The translations under genes and the position numbers were made by a program. The notes beneath the pieces were generated by a model. The model was not told the origin of the DNA and ran no database searches. It saw only the letters and a list, made by a program, of their open reading frames with translations. This document shows positions 27,229 through 36,813 of a stretch of DNA of 64,000 nucleotides, one piece after another (positions within the stretch are counted from its first letter, which is position 1; every line of letters starts with the position of its first letter). Origin of the DNA: Acidobacteriota bacterium (GTDB lineage: Bacteria; Acidobacteriota; Vicinamibacteria; Vicinamibacterales; UBA8438); the NCBI GenBank assembly GCA_009861545.1, contig VXME01000040.1:162140-226139 (forward strand), written 5' to 3'.

Positions 27229-29730
27229 TCAGAAGTCGATGCGGGTGCTGACGCCGAAGCTGCGCGGCGGGTTGGTCAGGTAGCCGACCCGGGCCAGGGT
27301 GCCCCGCTCCTGGTCGAGGGCCAGGAGCGCCCGTTCGTCGGTCAGGTTATCGGCGAAGAAGGCGATGTCCCAGCGGCCGTCGAGGAAGCCGACCCGCGCG
27401 TTGAGGATGTTGTAGGCCGGCAGCTCCGGATTGAACGCGAACGCGCTCTGCGTCAGCGGGCCGCCGATGAACGCCCCCGGGCGCAGGGCCGGAGACAGCG
27501 CCGTCAGGTCGACCGCGCCGAAGCCCGCGGCCTGGTCTCCCACCTGCGTGAAACGCGAGCCGACGTGCTGGAAGGTACCGCTGACGTAGCCCACCCAGCC
27601 GCCGCCGGCGAGCCAGCGCCAGGTGGCCGCCGCCGCGGTCTGGAAACGGGGGGTCGTCGGCAGGCGTCGGCCCGCCTCGATGCCCGACACCGTGTCGACC
27701 CTGCCCGCGTCGTCGGTGGACGTGATCGTCGACTGCAGCCGCGCGTCGGCGACGCTGGCCGAGACCGCGAAGTCGAAGAAGGCGGTCGGCTGCGCGGCCA
27801 GCTCCAGCTCGACCCCGGCGCTGCGCGCGTCGGGCACGTTGAAGATGATGCGCGACGAGCAGGTTCCCGCCGTCACCGTCGCCTGCAGGTTGCGGACGTC
27901 CATGTAGAACCCCGACGCGTTGAACGTGCCGCGGCCGCCGAGGAACGTCGACTTGACGCCCGCCTCGTAGTTCCACAGCGCCTCGTCCTCCCAGGTGCCG
28001 CGGTCGCCGAAGGTGGCGAGATCCTCCGGCGAGCAGATCGGCGTGTTGAGCGGATCGTTGATGCCGCCGAGGCGGAAGCCTTGCGACACCTGCGCGTTCA
28101 CCTGCGTCTCCGCGCCCAGGTCGTAGCTGGCGATGATCCGCGGCGCGACTCCGGTCGCCGACGTGGTGCCCTCGCTGTCGAGCGGGTCCGCGAAGAGCCC
28201 GTCGAAGGTCTGCGTGCGCGCTTCGTCGAAGTCGTACCAGCGGAGGCCGCCGGTCAGGCTGAACCGGTCGGTGAGGGCCAGCGACGCCTCGCCGAACAGG
28301 GCGAGTTGATCGAAGTCGTAGCGCAGGTCCGAGTAGAACAGCTCCTCCGTGCCGGGCTGGCCGGCCAGCGGACGCGACCCCGACCAGACGAGGTCCGGGA
28401 CCCCGGTGACGACCCGCAGGAAGTCGGAGACCGCGGCGCCGTTGATCGCCACGTAGTTCGCGGCGTAGGCGCTCTGCCCGTAGCGGCGCTCGGCCGTGCT
28501 GAAGAACGTGCCGAGGACCCAGTCGACCCGCTCGCCTTCTCCCGCGACGCGCAGCTCCTGTGTCAGCCCGCGCGCCGTGGTGAGGTCGACGAGCGGGAAG
28601 TCCAGCGTGTAGCCCGCCTCCGGAGCGCCGAACGGGCTGAACGAGACGCTGCCGCCCAGCGCCGACGCATCGCGCACGACGTCGACGTCGCGGTCGGTGA
28701 GCGAGGTGACGGACGTGAGCGCCGCGCCGCCGAGATCCAGCTCGAGGGTGAAGTCGCCCAACAGGAACGTGTCCGCGTAGGGCTCTTCGATCTGCGTGAA
28801 CTGCTGCCGTTCGCCCAGGGTCACCGCGGGGCGCGTGGTCGTGAAGGGGTTGGCCAGGATGTTGTAGGCATCGATGCGGTTCCAGCCGTCCATCGCCGCG
28901 TGCTGGTAGACGAGCCGCGGCGTGAAGGAGAAGCGCTCGTTCGGCTGTACGCGCAGCGCCACGCGGGCGCCGGTCCGGCGGCCGCTGTCGACGTTCTCCT
29001 TGACGCCGAGGTCCGGCTGCACGGCGTCGATGAAGCCGCCGACGGTGGTGTTGTAGGCGGTGACGCGGGCAGCCGCGGCCGGCCCGAGAGGCACGTTGAC
29101 CGCGAACTTGGCGTTGTTGCCGAGCCCGCCGCCGGTGAGCGAGCTGAAGCCGAGCTCGCCCGTTCCCTCGGTGACGCCGAGGACCGGCTGGTTCGTGATG
29201 TAGCGCACCGTGCCCGACAGCGAGCCTGAGCCGAAGAGGGTCCCCTGCGGGCCGCGCAGCACCTCGATGCGCGACATGTCGAACAGGTCGAGGTCCGGGG
29301 TGAAAAGGGACAGCGAGATGACCGACTCGTCGAGGTAGACGCCGACCTGCTCCTTGACCCCCGGCTGGTCGCGCACGATCTGGCCGGCCGAAACGCCGCG
29401 CATCGCGATCTGGCTCTGGCCGGGGCCGAGGTTCTGGACGGAGAAGCCCGCGACGTTGGCCGAGACGTCCTCGATGCTCTCCGCGCCCCGGTTGCGCAGC
29501 GCCTGTTGCGTCGGCGCGACCACCGAGAAGGGCACCGACTGCAGGTCCTCCTCGCGCTTGCGGGCGGTGACGGTAACCGTCACCTCCTCGGCGAAGTGCG
29601 GCGGCTCTCCGGCCTCCGGCTCGGCCGACGCCGCCTGCTCCGCCGGCCCGGCTCGTCCGGCGTCCTGCGCGCTCACGGTCAACGGGATGGCCAACAGCAG
29701 GGCGCCGAGCGTCCGGAATCCTCCATGCAT
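27229..29730 (-). CDS. TonB-dependent outer-membrane receptor
   Basis: An 833-residue outer-membrane receptor. A signal peptide ends near residue 21 (VSAQ), followed by an Ala/Glu-rich linker, a TonB-box-like 'EEVTVTVTARKREEDLQSVP', a plug domain ('IEVLRGPQGTLFGSGSLSGTVRY') and a C-terminal beta barrel ending in Phe ('RSFGVSTRIDF'), which suits BamA assembly. The plug sequence resembles receptors of the iron-complex/other-nutrient class with 'RKREEDLQ'. Substrate cannot be read from sequence. It stands alone; GGAGG lies 7 bases before the ATG. Confidence 0.9.
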   Translation of the reverse strand: MHGGFRTLGALLLAIPLTVSAQDAGRAGPAEQAASAEPEAGEPPHFAEEVTVTVTARKREEDLQSVPFSVVAPTQQALRNRGAESIEDVSANVAGFSVQNLGPGQSQIAMRGVSAGQIVRDQPGVKEQVGVYLDESVISLSLFTPDLDLFDMSRIEVLRGPQGTLFGSGSLSGTVRYITNQPVLGVTEGTGELGFSSLTGGGLGNNAKFAVNVPLGPAAAARVTAYNTTVGGFIDAVQPDLGVKENVDSGRRTGARVALRVQPNERFSFTPRLVYQHAAMDGWNRIDAYNILANPFTTTRPAVTLGERQQFTQIEEPYADTFLLGDFTLELDLGGAALTSVTSLTDRDVDVVRDASALGGSVSFSPFGAPEAGYTLDFPLVDLTTARGLTQELRVAGEGERVDWVLGTFFSTAERRYGQSAYAANYVAINGAAVSDFLRVVTGVPDLVWSGSRPLAGQPGTEELFYSDLRYDFDQLALFGEASLALTDRFSLTGGLRWYDFDEARTQTFDGLFADPLDSEGTTSATGVAPRIIASYDLGAETQVNAQVSQGFRLGGINDPLNTPICSPEDLATFGDRGTWEDEALWNYEAGVKSTFLGGRGTFNASGFYMDVRNLQATVTAGTCSSRIIFNVPDARSAGVELELAAQPTAFFDFAVSASVADARLQSTITSTDDAGRVDTVSGIEAGRRLPTTPRFQTAAAATWRWLAGGGWVGYVSGTFQHVGSRFTQVGDQAAGFGAVDLTALSPALRPGAFIGGPLTQSAFAFNPELPAYNILNARVGFLDGRWDIAFFADNLTDERALLALDQERGTLARVGYLTNPPRSFGVSTRIDF

Positions 29731-29731
29731 C

Positions 29732-29763
29732 GCAGCCTCCGCGATCCGTTGCAGCCTCCGCGA
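29732..29763. repeat. 13-base direct repeat duplicating the TonB receptor ribosome site
   Basis: GCAGCCTCCGCGA occurs at 29732-29744 and again at 29751-29763. On the minus strand each copy supplies a GGAGG. The inner one is placed correctly for the receptor start at 29730; the outer is 26 bases upstream. Probably a chance tandem duplication. Confidence 0.6.
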
Positions 29764-29831
29764 GTATTCGTGCCCACTCTATATGAAGGCGGGCTGCGGC
29801 GAGCGGCGAGCGGCGGGCGGCGGGCCCGGCG

Positions 29832-30617
29832 TCAGCGGCGGCGGGCCACGATCACCCACACGCTCGCGTCCGGCGACCACTCCTCGCCCGCGTAGTCGCC
29901 CAGGACCGCGTCGACGCGGAAGCCCGCCTGCTCGAGCCGCTCGGCAACCTGCGGCACCGTCAACGTGCGGAAGGCGAGCGAGAAGCGGTGCACGGTGCGC
30001 CGACTACCGTGCCACTCGACGAACTCCTGGTCGAAGACGGTCAGTGCGTGCTCGCGCACCTGGCGCACCGACTCGATCAACGTGACGCGACGACCGCCGC
30101 TCAGCGGCCCGCGCAACCCCACCCGGCGGTGATACTCCTGCCAGCGCGGCAGCTCCGGAACGAGATCGATGCCGAGGGTGCCGCCGCGCGGCAGCACGCC
30201 GGCCGCCGACTCCAGCGTCGCGGTCAGGTCCTCGTCCGAGAGCAGCGTCTGCAACATGCCGTAGGGCGCCATCACCAGCCGGCAGCGCCAGCGGCGGCGG
30301 AACGGCAGGGCGCGAATGTCGCCGCGCACGATCGCCGTTCTCGCGGTCAGGCGGGCCCGGCGGAGACGCGACCGCAGCCGGCGCAGCATCGGGGCGGAGC
30401 GGTCGATCCCGACGAAGCGGGGCGCCACGCGCGCCACCGGCACCGACAGGCGGCCGGTGCCGCAACCGAGCTCCAGCACCGGACCCTCCGCCCGGCGCGC
30501 CAGGTCCGTCCAGAACCGGACGTCGCGGCGGCCGATCGTGCGCCGGTTCTCCCAGTCGTAGAACGGGGCGTAGGCGTCCCAGCCGTCCCAGCCGGCGGCG
30601 CTGCTGTCGGAGGTCAT
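29832..30617 (-). CDS. Class I SAM-dependent methyltransferase
   Basis: A 261-residue cytosolic methyltransferase. The start 'YAPFYDWENR' and motif I 'VLELGCGTGRLSVPVA' (residues ~46-61), an acidic 'VGIDRSAPML' for motif II and 'VMAPYGMLQTLLSDEDL' belong to the methyltransferase 25 group. The substrate is not evident. ATG 30617 is chosen as it precedes the conserved helix; a longer upstream frame is Arg/Ala-rich and unlike the family. It diverges from the DUF2231 gene. Confidence 0.85.
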   Translation of the reverse strand: MTSDSSAAGWDGWDAYAPFYDWENRRTIGRRDVRFWTDLARRAEGPVLELGCGTGRLSVPVARVAPRFVGIDRSAPMLRRLRSRLRRARLTARTAIVRGDIRALPFRRRWRCRLVMAPYGMLQTLLSDEDLTATLESAAGVLPRGGTLGIDLVPELPRWQEYHRRVGLRGPLSGGRRVTLIESVRQVREHALTVFDQEFVEWHGSRRTVHRFSLAFRTLTVPQVAERLEQAGFRVDAVLGDYAGEEWSPDASVWVIVARRR

Positions 30618-30792
30618 CGCGGGCGACCCGTAGTATAGGAAGAGCGCTCGGAGCTTGCGCCGCAGGAGCCGCGCCGGCGAACTCCCGCCGCGACCGCAAG
30701 GCCGCGCTCGCTGCCAGAGGAGATGACGGTGGTGCCGCTGGCTCGCAATCGAGTGGAGGACGTCGAGCGATCCCGCCATAATAGGGGACCGC

Positions 30793-31323
30793 ATGCCGCT
30801 CATCCCCGCGTGGGCGCCGAACCTGCACCCGCTGGTCGTGCACTTCCCGATCGCGTTGCTGTTCGCGGCAGGCGCCGTCGATGCGGCCGGCCTCGTGGCG
30901 CCAGGTCGGAGACTGCGGGACACCGCGACATGGCTCTACGTCGGGGGCGCGGCAACCGCCGTGTTCACGTATTTCACGGGGTACACCGCGGCGCAGGCGG
31001 GAGCGTTCTCTCCCGAGGTCGGGTTGCTCGTGGACGCGCACGCCGGCCGGGCGTTCGCGGCAACGTGGCTCTTCGCGTTCTTCGCGTCGCTGCGGCTCGC
31101 CATGTCGTACATTCTCCAGCCGCGGCGGGCGTTGCGGATCGGCGCCTTCGCGGTCGCGCTGGTCGGGCTCGGCGCGCTCGTTCAGACCGCGCTGCTCGGG
31201 GCGCGGCTGGTCTTCGAGCACGGAATCGGGGTGCAGACGGTAGCCGTCGCGGAGTCGACGGGACGAACGGAAAGAGCGCCGGCGCAGCCGGTGGAAAGAG
31301 CGGAAAGAGAGGATCCGGAATGA
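30793..31323 (+). CDS. DUF2231 integral membrane protein
   Basis: A 176-residue inner-membrane protein with four hydrophobic helices and the family start 'NLHPLVVHFPIALLFAAG', His-containing, followed by 'YTAAQAG' and 'DAHAGRAFAATWLF'. DUF2231 proteins are frequently next to c-type cytochromes or quinoproteins; here the stop overlaps the PQQ dehydrogenase start (ATGA), so the two are co-translated. A heme- or quinone-linked membrane partner is a plausible but unproven role. Confidence 0.83.
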   Translation: MPLIPAWAPNLHPLVVHFPIALLFAAGAVDAAGLVAPGRRLRDTATWLYVGGAATAVFTYFTGYTAAQAGAFSPEVGLLVDAHAGRAFAATWLFAFFASLRLAMSYILQPRRALRIGAFAVALVGLGALVQTALLGARLVFEHGIGVQTVAVAESTGRTERAPAQPVERAEREDPE

Positions 31324-33452
31324 GGTCGCTGCTGATTACGTCGCTCGCCGCGCTGGTTACGTCGTTCGTCACGGCGATTGGAACCGGCGACGCCTTCGCA
31401 CAGGAGCAGACGTCGGAGGGGCCGTGGCAGACCTACGGCACCGAGAACGGCGAATGGCGCAGCTACGCCGGCGACATCGCCGGCACCAAGTACTCGCCGC
31501 TCGACCAGATCGACGCCGGCAACTTCAGCGACCTGGAGATCGCCTGGGAGTGGACGTCGATCGACAACTTCGTCAGCCGCAGCACCCCCGGCGGCGGCGA
31601 GTGGTCGGCGCCGCTCGACGTCATCGTCGACTCGCTGGTCGAGGAGACCCCGAACCTCTACCGCAGCAGCCAGCCGCCGAACCCCTCGCGCCTCCAGGTG
31701 ACCCCGCTGATGATCGACGGCGTGCTGTACTTCAACACGCCGCTGTCGCAGGGAGTCGCCGTGGACGCGACGACCGGCGAGACGCTCTGGATCTTCAACC
31801 CGAAGGGCTACGAGGAAGGGACCCCGTCGATGAGCGGGCCCTGGACGCAGCGCGGGGTCGCCTACTGGACCGACGGCGAAGGGGACGAGCGGATCTTCTG
31901 GGGCACCGGCAACGGCTACGTCGTCTGCGTCAAGGCGAAGACCGGGCAGCCCTGCCCCGACTTCGGCCCCAACGGCGGCGGCATGGTCGACGCGATGGTC
32001 GGCATCCCGCGCGTGGAGCGCGAGGCGCGCGACTACCTCAACGCGCTGCTCTACTCCATCAACTCGCCGCCCATCGTCGTGCGCGACAAGGTGATCCACG
32101 GCTCGCAGATCGCCGACCGGCGCATCACGCGGGAAGCACCCCCGGGGTGGGTGCGGGCCTGGGACGTCCGCACCGGCGAGCACGCCTGGGACTTCCACAC
32201 CGTGCCGAACAGCGCCGACGAGTTCGGCGTGGACACCTGGCTCAACGACTCGTGGCGCTATTCCGGCAACGCCAACGTCTGGTCGATGCTCGCCGGCGAC
32301 AACGAGCTGGGCTACGTCTACCTGCCGACCGGCACCACCACGAACGACTACTACGGCGCCGACCGGCCGGGCGACAACCTCTTCTCGGAAACGATCATCG
32401 CCGTCGACGTCGAGACGGGCCAGCGGATGTGGCACTTCCAGGCGGTCCACCACGGCCTGTGGGACTACGACTTCCCCACCCACCCGAACCTGGTCGACGT
32501 GGTGGTCGACGGCCGCCCGATCCAGGCGCTGGTGCAGGTGAGCAAGCAGGCGTTCGTCTACGCCTTCGACCGGGTGACCGGGGAGCCGATCTGGCCCATC
32601 GAGGAGCGTCCGGTGCCGCAGGCGACCAACATGCCGGGCGAGGTCCCGTCGCCCACGCAGCCGTTCCCGACGAAGCCGGCCCCGTTCGACTACCAGGGGG
32701 TCACCATCGACGACCTCGTGGACTTCACGCCGGAGCTGCGCGAGATGGCGATAGAGGTGGTGAGCAACTACCAGATCGGGCCGCTGTTCACGCCGCCCGG
32801 ACGGCCCATCAACGGCGGCACGCAGGGCACGCTGATGCGCCCGCCCGACTTCGGCGCGGCCGGCTGGGCCGGCGCCGCGGTCGACCCCGAAACGGGGATG
32901 CTCTACATCCCGTCGCGCAACATCGCGGTCGCCATCCCGCTCTACACGCCCGACCCGGACCTCGGCGCCACGATGCTCTACACGCACGGCGCCCCGGAAG
33001 AACGGCGGCTGCGCCAGATCCGCGAAGGACAGTCGTACCAGGCGCGGATGCCGCAGGGCCTGCCGCTGCTCAAGCCGCCCTACTCGCGCATTACGGCCAT
33101 CGACATGAACACCGGCGAGCACGCCTGGATGGTGCCCCTCGGCAACGGCGACCGCATCCGCAACCATCCCCGCCTGCGCCACCTGAACCTGCCGCCGCTC
33201 GGCGACGGCACCATCGGCGGGCCGCTGCTGACGAAGACCCTGCTCATCAGCACCGTCCCGACCGCCGGCAGCCAGGGAGGACCGGGCCTCGTGGCCTGGG
33301 ACAAGCAGACCGGCGAGGTCCGCGGCGCGGTCGACCTGCCCGCCGGCACCATCGGCACGCCGATGACGTATATGGTGGACGGCCGGCAGTACATCGCCGT
33401 CAGCATCGGCGGCGGGCCACGGGTCGTGGCGTTCGCGCTGCCGGCGGACTGA
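31320..33452 (+). CDS. PQQ-dependent dehydrogenase (quinoprotein, GDH/ADH-like)
   Basis: A 710-residue exported protein. A signal peptide (residues ~1-28, ending 'DAFAQ') precedes an eight-bladed PQQ propeller: 'WRSYAGDIAGTKYSPLDQIDAGNFSDL' region, 'LQVTPLMIDGVLYFNTP', several 'GxxLWxF' blade motifs ('ATTGETLWIFN', 'DVETGQRMWHFQAVHHGLWDYD', 'NTGEHAWMVPLG') and 'QYIAVSIGGG'. The 'HHGLWDYD' stretch is common to the quinoprotein glucose/alcohol class. No cytochrome domain is fused, so electrons would leave through quinone or a separate partner, perhaps the coupled DUF2231 protein. Substrate not readable. Confidence 0.9.
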   Translation: MRSLLITSLAALVTSFVTAIGTGDAFAQEQTSEGPWQTYGTENGEWRSYAGDIAGTKYSPLDQIDAGNFSDLEIAWEWTSIDNFVSRSTPGGGEWSAPLDVIVDSLVEETPNLYRSSQPPNPSRLQVTPLMIDGVLYFNTPLSQGVAVDATTGETLWIFNPKGYEEGTPSMSGPWTQRGVAYWTDGEGDERIFWGTGNGYVVCVKAKTGQPCPDFGPNGGGMVDAMVGIPRVEREARDYLNALLYSINSPPIVVRDKVIHGSQIADRRITREAPPGWVRAWDVRTGEHAWDFHTVPNSADEFGVDTWLNDSWRYSGNANVWSMLAGDNELGYVYLPTGTTTNDYYGADRPGDNLFSETIIAVDVETGQRMWHFQAVHHGLWDYDFPTHPNLVDVVVDGRPIQALVQVSKQAFVYAFDRVTGEPIWPIEERPVPQATNMPGEVPSPTQPFPTKPAPFDYQGVTIDDLVDFTPELREMAIEVVSNYQIGPLFTPPGRPINGGTQGTLMRPPDFGAAGWAGAAVDPETGMLYIPSRNIAVAIPLYTPDPDLGATMLYTHGAPEERRLRQIREGQSYQARMPQGLPLLKPPYSRITAIDMNTGEHAWMVPLGNGDRIRNHPRLRHLNLPPLGDGTIGGPLLTKTLLISTVPTAGSQGGPGLVAWDKQTGEVRGAVDLPAGTIGTPMTYMVDGRQYIAVSIGGGPRVVAFALPAD

Positions 33453-33471
33453 AGCGGCAGACCGAGATTCG

Positions 33472-35136
33472 ATGAACGTCACCAGGCTGCGCCTCGAGAA
33501 CTTCAAGCGCTTCACCGACCTGACCATCGACCTGTCGCCGTTTGCCGGCGCGCCGAAGCTGGTGCTGCTGATCGGGGCGAACGGCAGCGGCAAGTCGTCG
33601 GTGTTCGACGCGTTCGAGTACCTGTCCGCGGGGCACAAGGAGTCGTCTTCCGGACTCGACCTTGGAGAATTGCTGGGCAGGAAACGGAAGAGCGGCCTGG
33701 AGTACTCGCGCTACCTCAAGAAGGACCCCAGCACCGATGTGTCCGTCTCGTGCTCTTTCGGCGGCAACTTCGAGGTCCGTCGATCCAACGATACGCCGGC
33801 GACCACCTCGCCGCCGGATTGGGACCTGAAGTCTGCATTCTACGGTCGAAGCTCGTTACGAACGATTCCCGAACTGCGCGGCGGGCGCAGGACCGCCGGC
33901 CCCATCGGCGCCGACCGGGACCGCCCGCGACGCTACATCGATCAGGACACGCGGTTCGAGACCGACGTCTCGGAAATGACGAGACGCATCCATGACGAGG
34001 TCTGGGGATCGCAGTTCGATTCGGACCGGCTCAAGGCGCAGTTCGTCGACCCGCTCAACGACGCGCTCACGCGGATCTTCGCCAGTGCCTCTCCGACACG
34101 GTTGCAACTGACGCGGATAAGCCCGGCGCTGGAAGATCGCCCGCCGGACATCCGTTTCAGAAAGGGAACGTCCGAGATCCACTACGACCTGCTCAGCAGC
34201 GGCGAGAAGGAGGTGTTCAACATTCTTCTCAACCTGTTCACCCGCCGCGAGCACTTCACAAGCACGATCTACTTCATCGACGAGCTCGACGTGCATCTGC
34301 ACACGCGGCTCCAGCACGCGCTGATCCGGGAGGTCGTCGAGCACTGGATTCCGGACTATTCGCAGCTCTGGACGGCCAGCCATTCGCTCGGCTTCATCGA
34401 GTACGCCGGCGATGCCGCGGACGCCGCCATCATCGACTTCGACGACCTCGACTTCGACCGCCCGCGGGTGCTGACGCCGGCCCCGAAATCTGCGGCGATC
34501 TTCGACATCGCGGTGCCCAGGGATTCCGCGCTGAAGGTCTTTCCGAACAAGACGCTGATCGTCTGCGAGAACCAGGACGCGCTGTTCTACAACGCGATCG
34601 AGCTTCCCGGCCTGCTGTTCGTCGGAGCACGCGACAAGAACGCGGTCGGGCTGCAGACTCGAGCGCATGCCGAGTTCCGCGGGCTGATCGACCGCGACTT
34701 CCTCGGTGCGAACGAAATCGCGGAGTTGCGCCGCGAACAACCGGACCTCTTCGTGCTCGGCTACTACTCGATTGAAAGCTATCTGTTCCACCCGCGGAAC
34801 CTGGTGGAGGCGTCGCCCCCGGAATTCGACGAAACCGAGTATCGGCGGTTGCTCCGGGAGCGCATGGCCGGCATCCGCGACCACCTGCTGATGACGTTGG
34901 AACGAAGCCAGAACAGCTACGAGGTCATCAAGACGCTGCCCCAGGAAACGAAGACGCGCGCCATGCAGGAGATCGCGGCCGCGACGGCGTCCGACGACTT
35001 CGAGACGTTCTACCCATTTCTCGACATGAAGAACCAGCGCCCCGGCGACTATCTGGCGCCTTTCAACCTGCAGCGCCTCGATCTCGCCCGCACGGACTGG
35101 ATGCGGAACGCCATCGCCGCCGTCCTCGCGGCGTAG
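33472..35136 (+). CDS. AAA ATPase fused to DUF4435/TOPRIM-like domain (PARIS-like AriA-AriB fusion candidate)
   Basis: A 554-residue protein. Residues 1-~345 are a RecF/SMC-like ATPase: 'LRLENFKRF', Walker A 'GANGSGKSS' (35-43), signature 'LSSGEKE' (~241-247), Walker B 'IYFIDELDVHLH' (266-277). Residues ~355-554 match DUF4435: 'LIVCENQDALFY' with Glu ~366, 'LIDRDF' with Asp 407/409, and 'YYSIESYLF' (~431-439), the acidic pattern of a TOPRIM-like nuclease. This pairing, ATPase plus DUF4435, is that of PARIS (AriA and AriB, sometimes fused), which senses phage anti-restriction proteins. It lies right before a decayed type I restriction system. It could also be another OLD-like family. Confidence 0.75.
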   Translation: MNVTRLRLENFKRFTDLTIDLSPFAGAPKLVLLIGANGSGKSSVFDAFEYLSAGHKESSSGLDLGELLGRKRKSGLEYSRYLKKDPSTDVSVSCSFGGNFEVRRSNDTPATTSPPDWDLKSAFYGRSSLRTIPELRGGRRTAGPIGADRDRPRRYIDQDTRFETDVSEMTRRIHDEVWGSQFDSDRLKAQFVDPLNDALTRIFASASPTRLQLTRISPALEDRPPDIRFRKGTSEIHYDLLSSGEKEVFNILLNLFTRREHFTSTIYFIDELDVHLHTRLQHALIREVVEHWIPDYSQLWTASHSLGFIEYAGDAADAAIIDFDDLDFDRPRVLTPAPKSAAIFDIAVPRDSALKVFPNKTLIVCENQDALFYNAIELPGLLFVGARDKNAVGLQTRAHAEFRGLIDRDFLGANEIAELRREQPDLFVLGYYSIESYLFHPRNLVEASPPEFDETEYRRLLRERMAGIRDHLLMTLERSQNSYEVIKTLPQETKTRAMQEIAAATASDDFETFYPFLDMKNQRPGDYLAPFNLQRLDLARTDWMRNAIAAVLAA

Positions 35137-35193
35137 CGAGCAGCCGCCGGTTTCCGTCTCCGACCTGCGCGGCGATACGATCCCACATCCCCG

Positions 35194-35950
35194 ATGCCCG
35201 CGAGTCCGCTGACGCTACAGGAGCTGAAGTCCAACCTCTGGAACTGCGCCCAGATCCTGCGCGGCAGCGCCATCGACCGGACGGACTGGAAAGGCTACAC
35301 CCGCCCGCTGCTGTCCTTCAAGCGGATCAGCGCCGTCTGGGACGAAGAGACAGCCGAGGCCCGAAAGACGTACGGCGACGTCGATCTGGAGCGCTCTCCC
35401 GAGCTGCACCGCTTCACGCTGCCGGACGGCTGCCACTGGCGCGACGTCCGCGAGACGCCAGCCAGCGTCCGCGCCGCGTGGCGCGTGCCGGGTCGTAGAT
35501 CCTGTCGGCGAGGAGAAAGAACGTCACCACGTCCTCCATCGCGCGCATGAGCCTCGTGCTGCACGGCGTCGAGGACTTCCGGATCGCAGAACGACACGCT
35601 CCGGAACCCGGCGTTCACCGACCCGTCCGGCGCGCTGGCGACGTTCGACTGCGTCATCGCCAATCCGCCGCTCTCGCTCAAGGCGTGGGGCCGCGAGGTG
35701 GGAAGCCGAACCGTGGGGCCGCCCGGCGTTCGGCCTCCCGCCGACCACCTACGGCGACTACGCCTGGGTTCAGCATATGGTGGCGTCGATGCCGGCGGAC
35801 TCGGGTCGGATGGCGGTGGTGCTGCCGCAGGGCGCGTTGTTCCGCAAGGGCGCGGAGCGCCGCATCCGCCCGGCGCTGCTGGAGCAGGATCTCGTCGAGG
35901 CAGTGATCGGGCTCGCACCCAGTATCTTCTACGGCCAGGAAGAGAACTAA
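35194..35950 (+). pseudogene. hsdM: Type I restriction methylase hsdM, multiply frameshifted and deleted
   Basis: The N-terminal piece (from ATG 35194) has 'LKSNLWNCAQILRGSAIDR' and 'GYTRPLLSFKRIS', typical of HsdM. After about residue 90 an internal deletion joins directly to a later part. The remainder is spread over three frames: 'IARMSLVLHGVEDFRIA', then 'FDCVIANPPLSLKAW' (motif IV NPPL), then 'GDYAWVQHMVASMPADSGRMAVVLPQG' (~35755-35850), ending 'SIFYGQEEN' with a stop at 35948. At least three frameshifts in ~500 bases rule out a functional methylase. The matching hsdR relic is at 40622. Confidence 0.85.
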
Positions 35951-35982
35951 CCAGCAGCACCAGCAGCACGCATCTCCTCGAG

Positions 35983-36257
35983 TTACATGAAGAACCGGAA
36001 CTGATAAGGCGTAGTGCCCAAACTGGACATCCGCTTGACAACCCGCGCAAGGACCTTTGCGTAAGCCATGGTAACGGGCAACGGATCGTATAGCGAATCG
36101 TTGTTCCAGTTCATCTTGGAAAGGCCAAGCACGGAGCGGACCGTTTCGTCCCACGGCCCATGTCCGGCATGCCGCACCAAGCGTACCGGCCTGGGGGTAC
36201 TTCGAGAGCCTTGGAAATAGGAACGATCTGTGATTCCCTGCACATCACCATGCGTGT
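35983..36257 (-). pseudogene. Prokaryotic Argonaute (PIWI) remnant, C-terminal part
   Basis: About 90 codons to a TAA at 35983. The reading 'GSRSTPRPVRLVRHAGHG', 'VLGLSKMNWNND', 'PLPVTMAYAKVLARVVKRM' and 'YQFRFFM' follows the pattern of pAgo C-termini, where a 'LTKLNYN...PVTLRFA' block ends the PIWI domain. It stops at the inverted repeat of the IS element. The other side of that element carries the preceding part of the same gene, in the same strand and order. Family call is by pattern only. Confidence 0.6.
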
Positions 36258-36269
36258 GTGGACGCCTCC

Positions 36270-36813
36270 GAAAATGCAAGCCTTTCCTGAAGTCTCTCCT
36301 CCTGGCTCAGTCTGCTCCTGTGGCTCTCCGCGACAACGGAGCGGCCCTGCGGCGCCGCGATTGTTCCCGTGGAACGAGGGCCAGCCTCCTGGCTGGCCCG
36401 CAAGGGCTTCCTGCACGGTCGGCCGCGGCTGTCACCCGTAGGGCCGCAGCAGAGCGGAGGAGTCGCGCAGCGGCTTGACAGTCGCGACCGACCGTGCGCG
36501 AGGTAAACGCCTCCGAGCGCAGCGAGGGCCGAAGCCCGTTCTCCCTCGTCTCGGGAAGTTGCATTCCGTCAGATCCGTCAGATGGTCCGCAGCATGCGGT
36601 CAGGTGCTGTCGTGTGTCCGGCCTCATTGCTTGCGGCATATCACGCGCCGCGGGCCCGTATGGAGATACGCGGGTCGAGTCCAAAATCGTCCAAGTGTGC
36701 TCGAAGGCACTGCCGCAAACACTGGTTTTCCCGACCCCGTCTCGTTGACCGTTTGCCCTTACCATCTTCCGACCTACTCGCATTCCCGACGTCGCCGGAC
36801 CGGCTCTTGCCTC
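36270..36813 (-). ncRNA. Candidate bridge-RNA-encoding end of the IS1111-type element
   Basis: A 544-base stretch without a believable gene between the transposase stop and the right inverted repeat. IS110-family elements encode a structured bridge RNA in their long non-coding end, and IS1111-group members have it on this side. I did not fold it. A repeated CCGTCAGAT motif occurs near 36568-36586, but I cannot map the target and donor loops by eye. Confidence 0.35.

Noticed and set aside
35460-35550. Minus-strand coding-like stretch inside the hsdM relic ('AMEDVVTFFLLADRIYDPA')
   Set aside because: The plus strand explains the same bases as frameshifted HsdM ('NVTTSSIARMSLVLHG'), so the antisense reading is probably chance.
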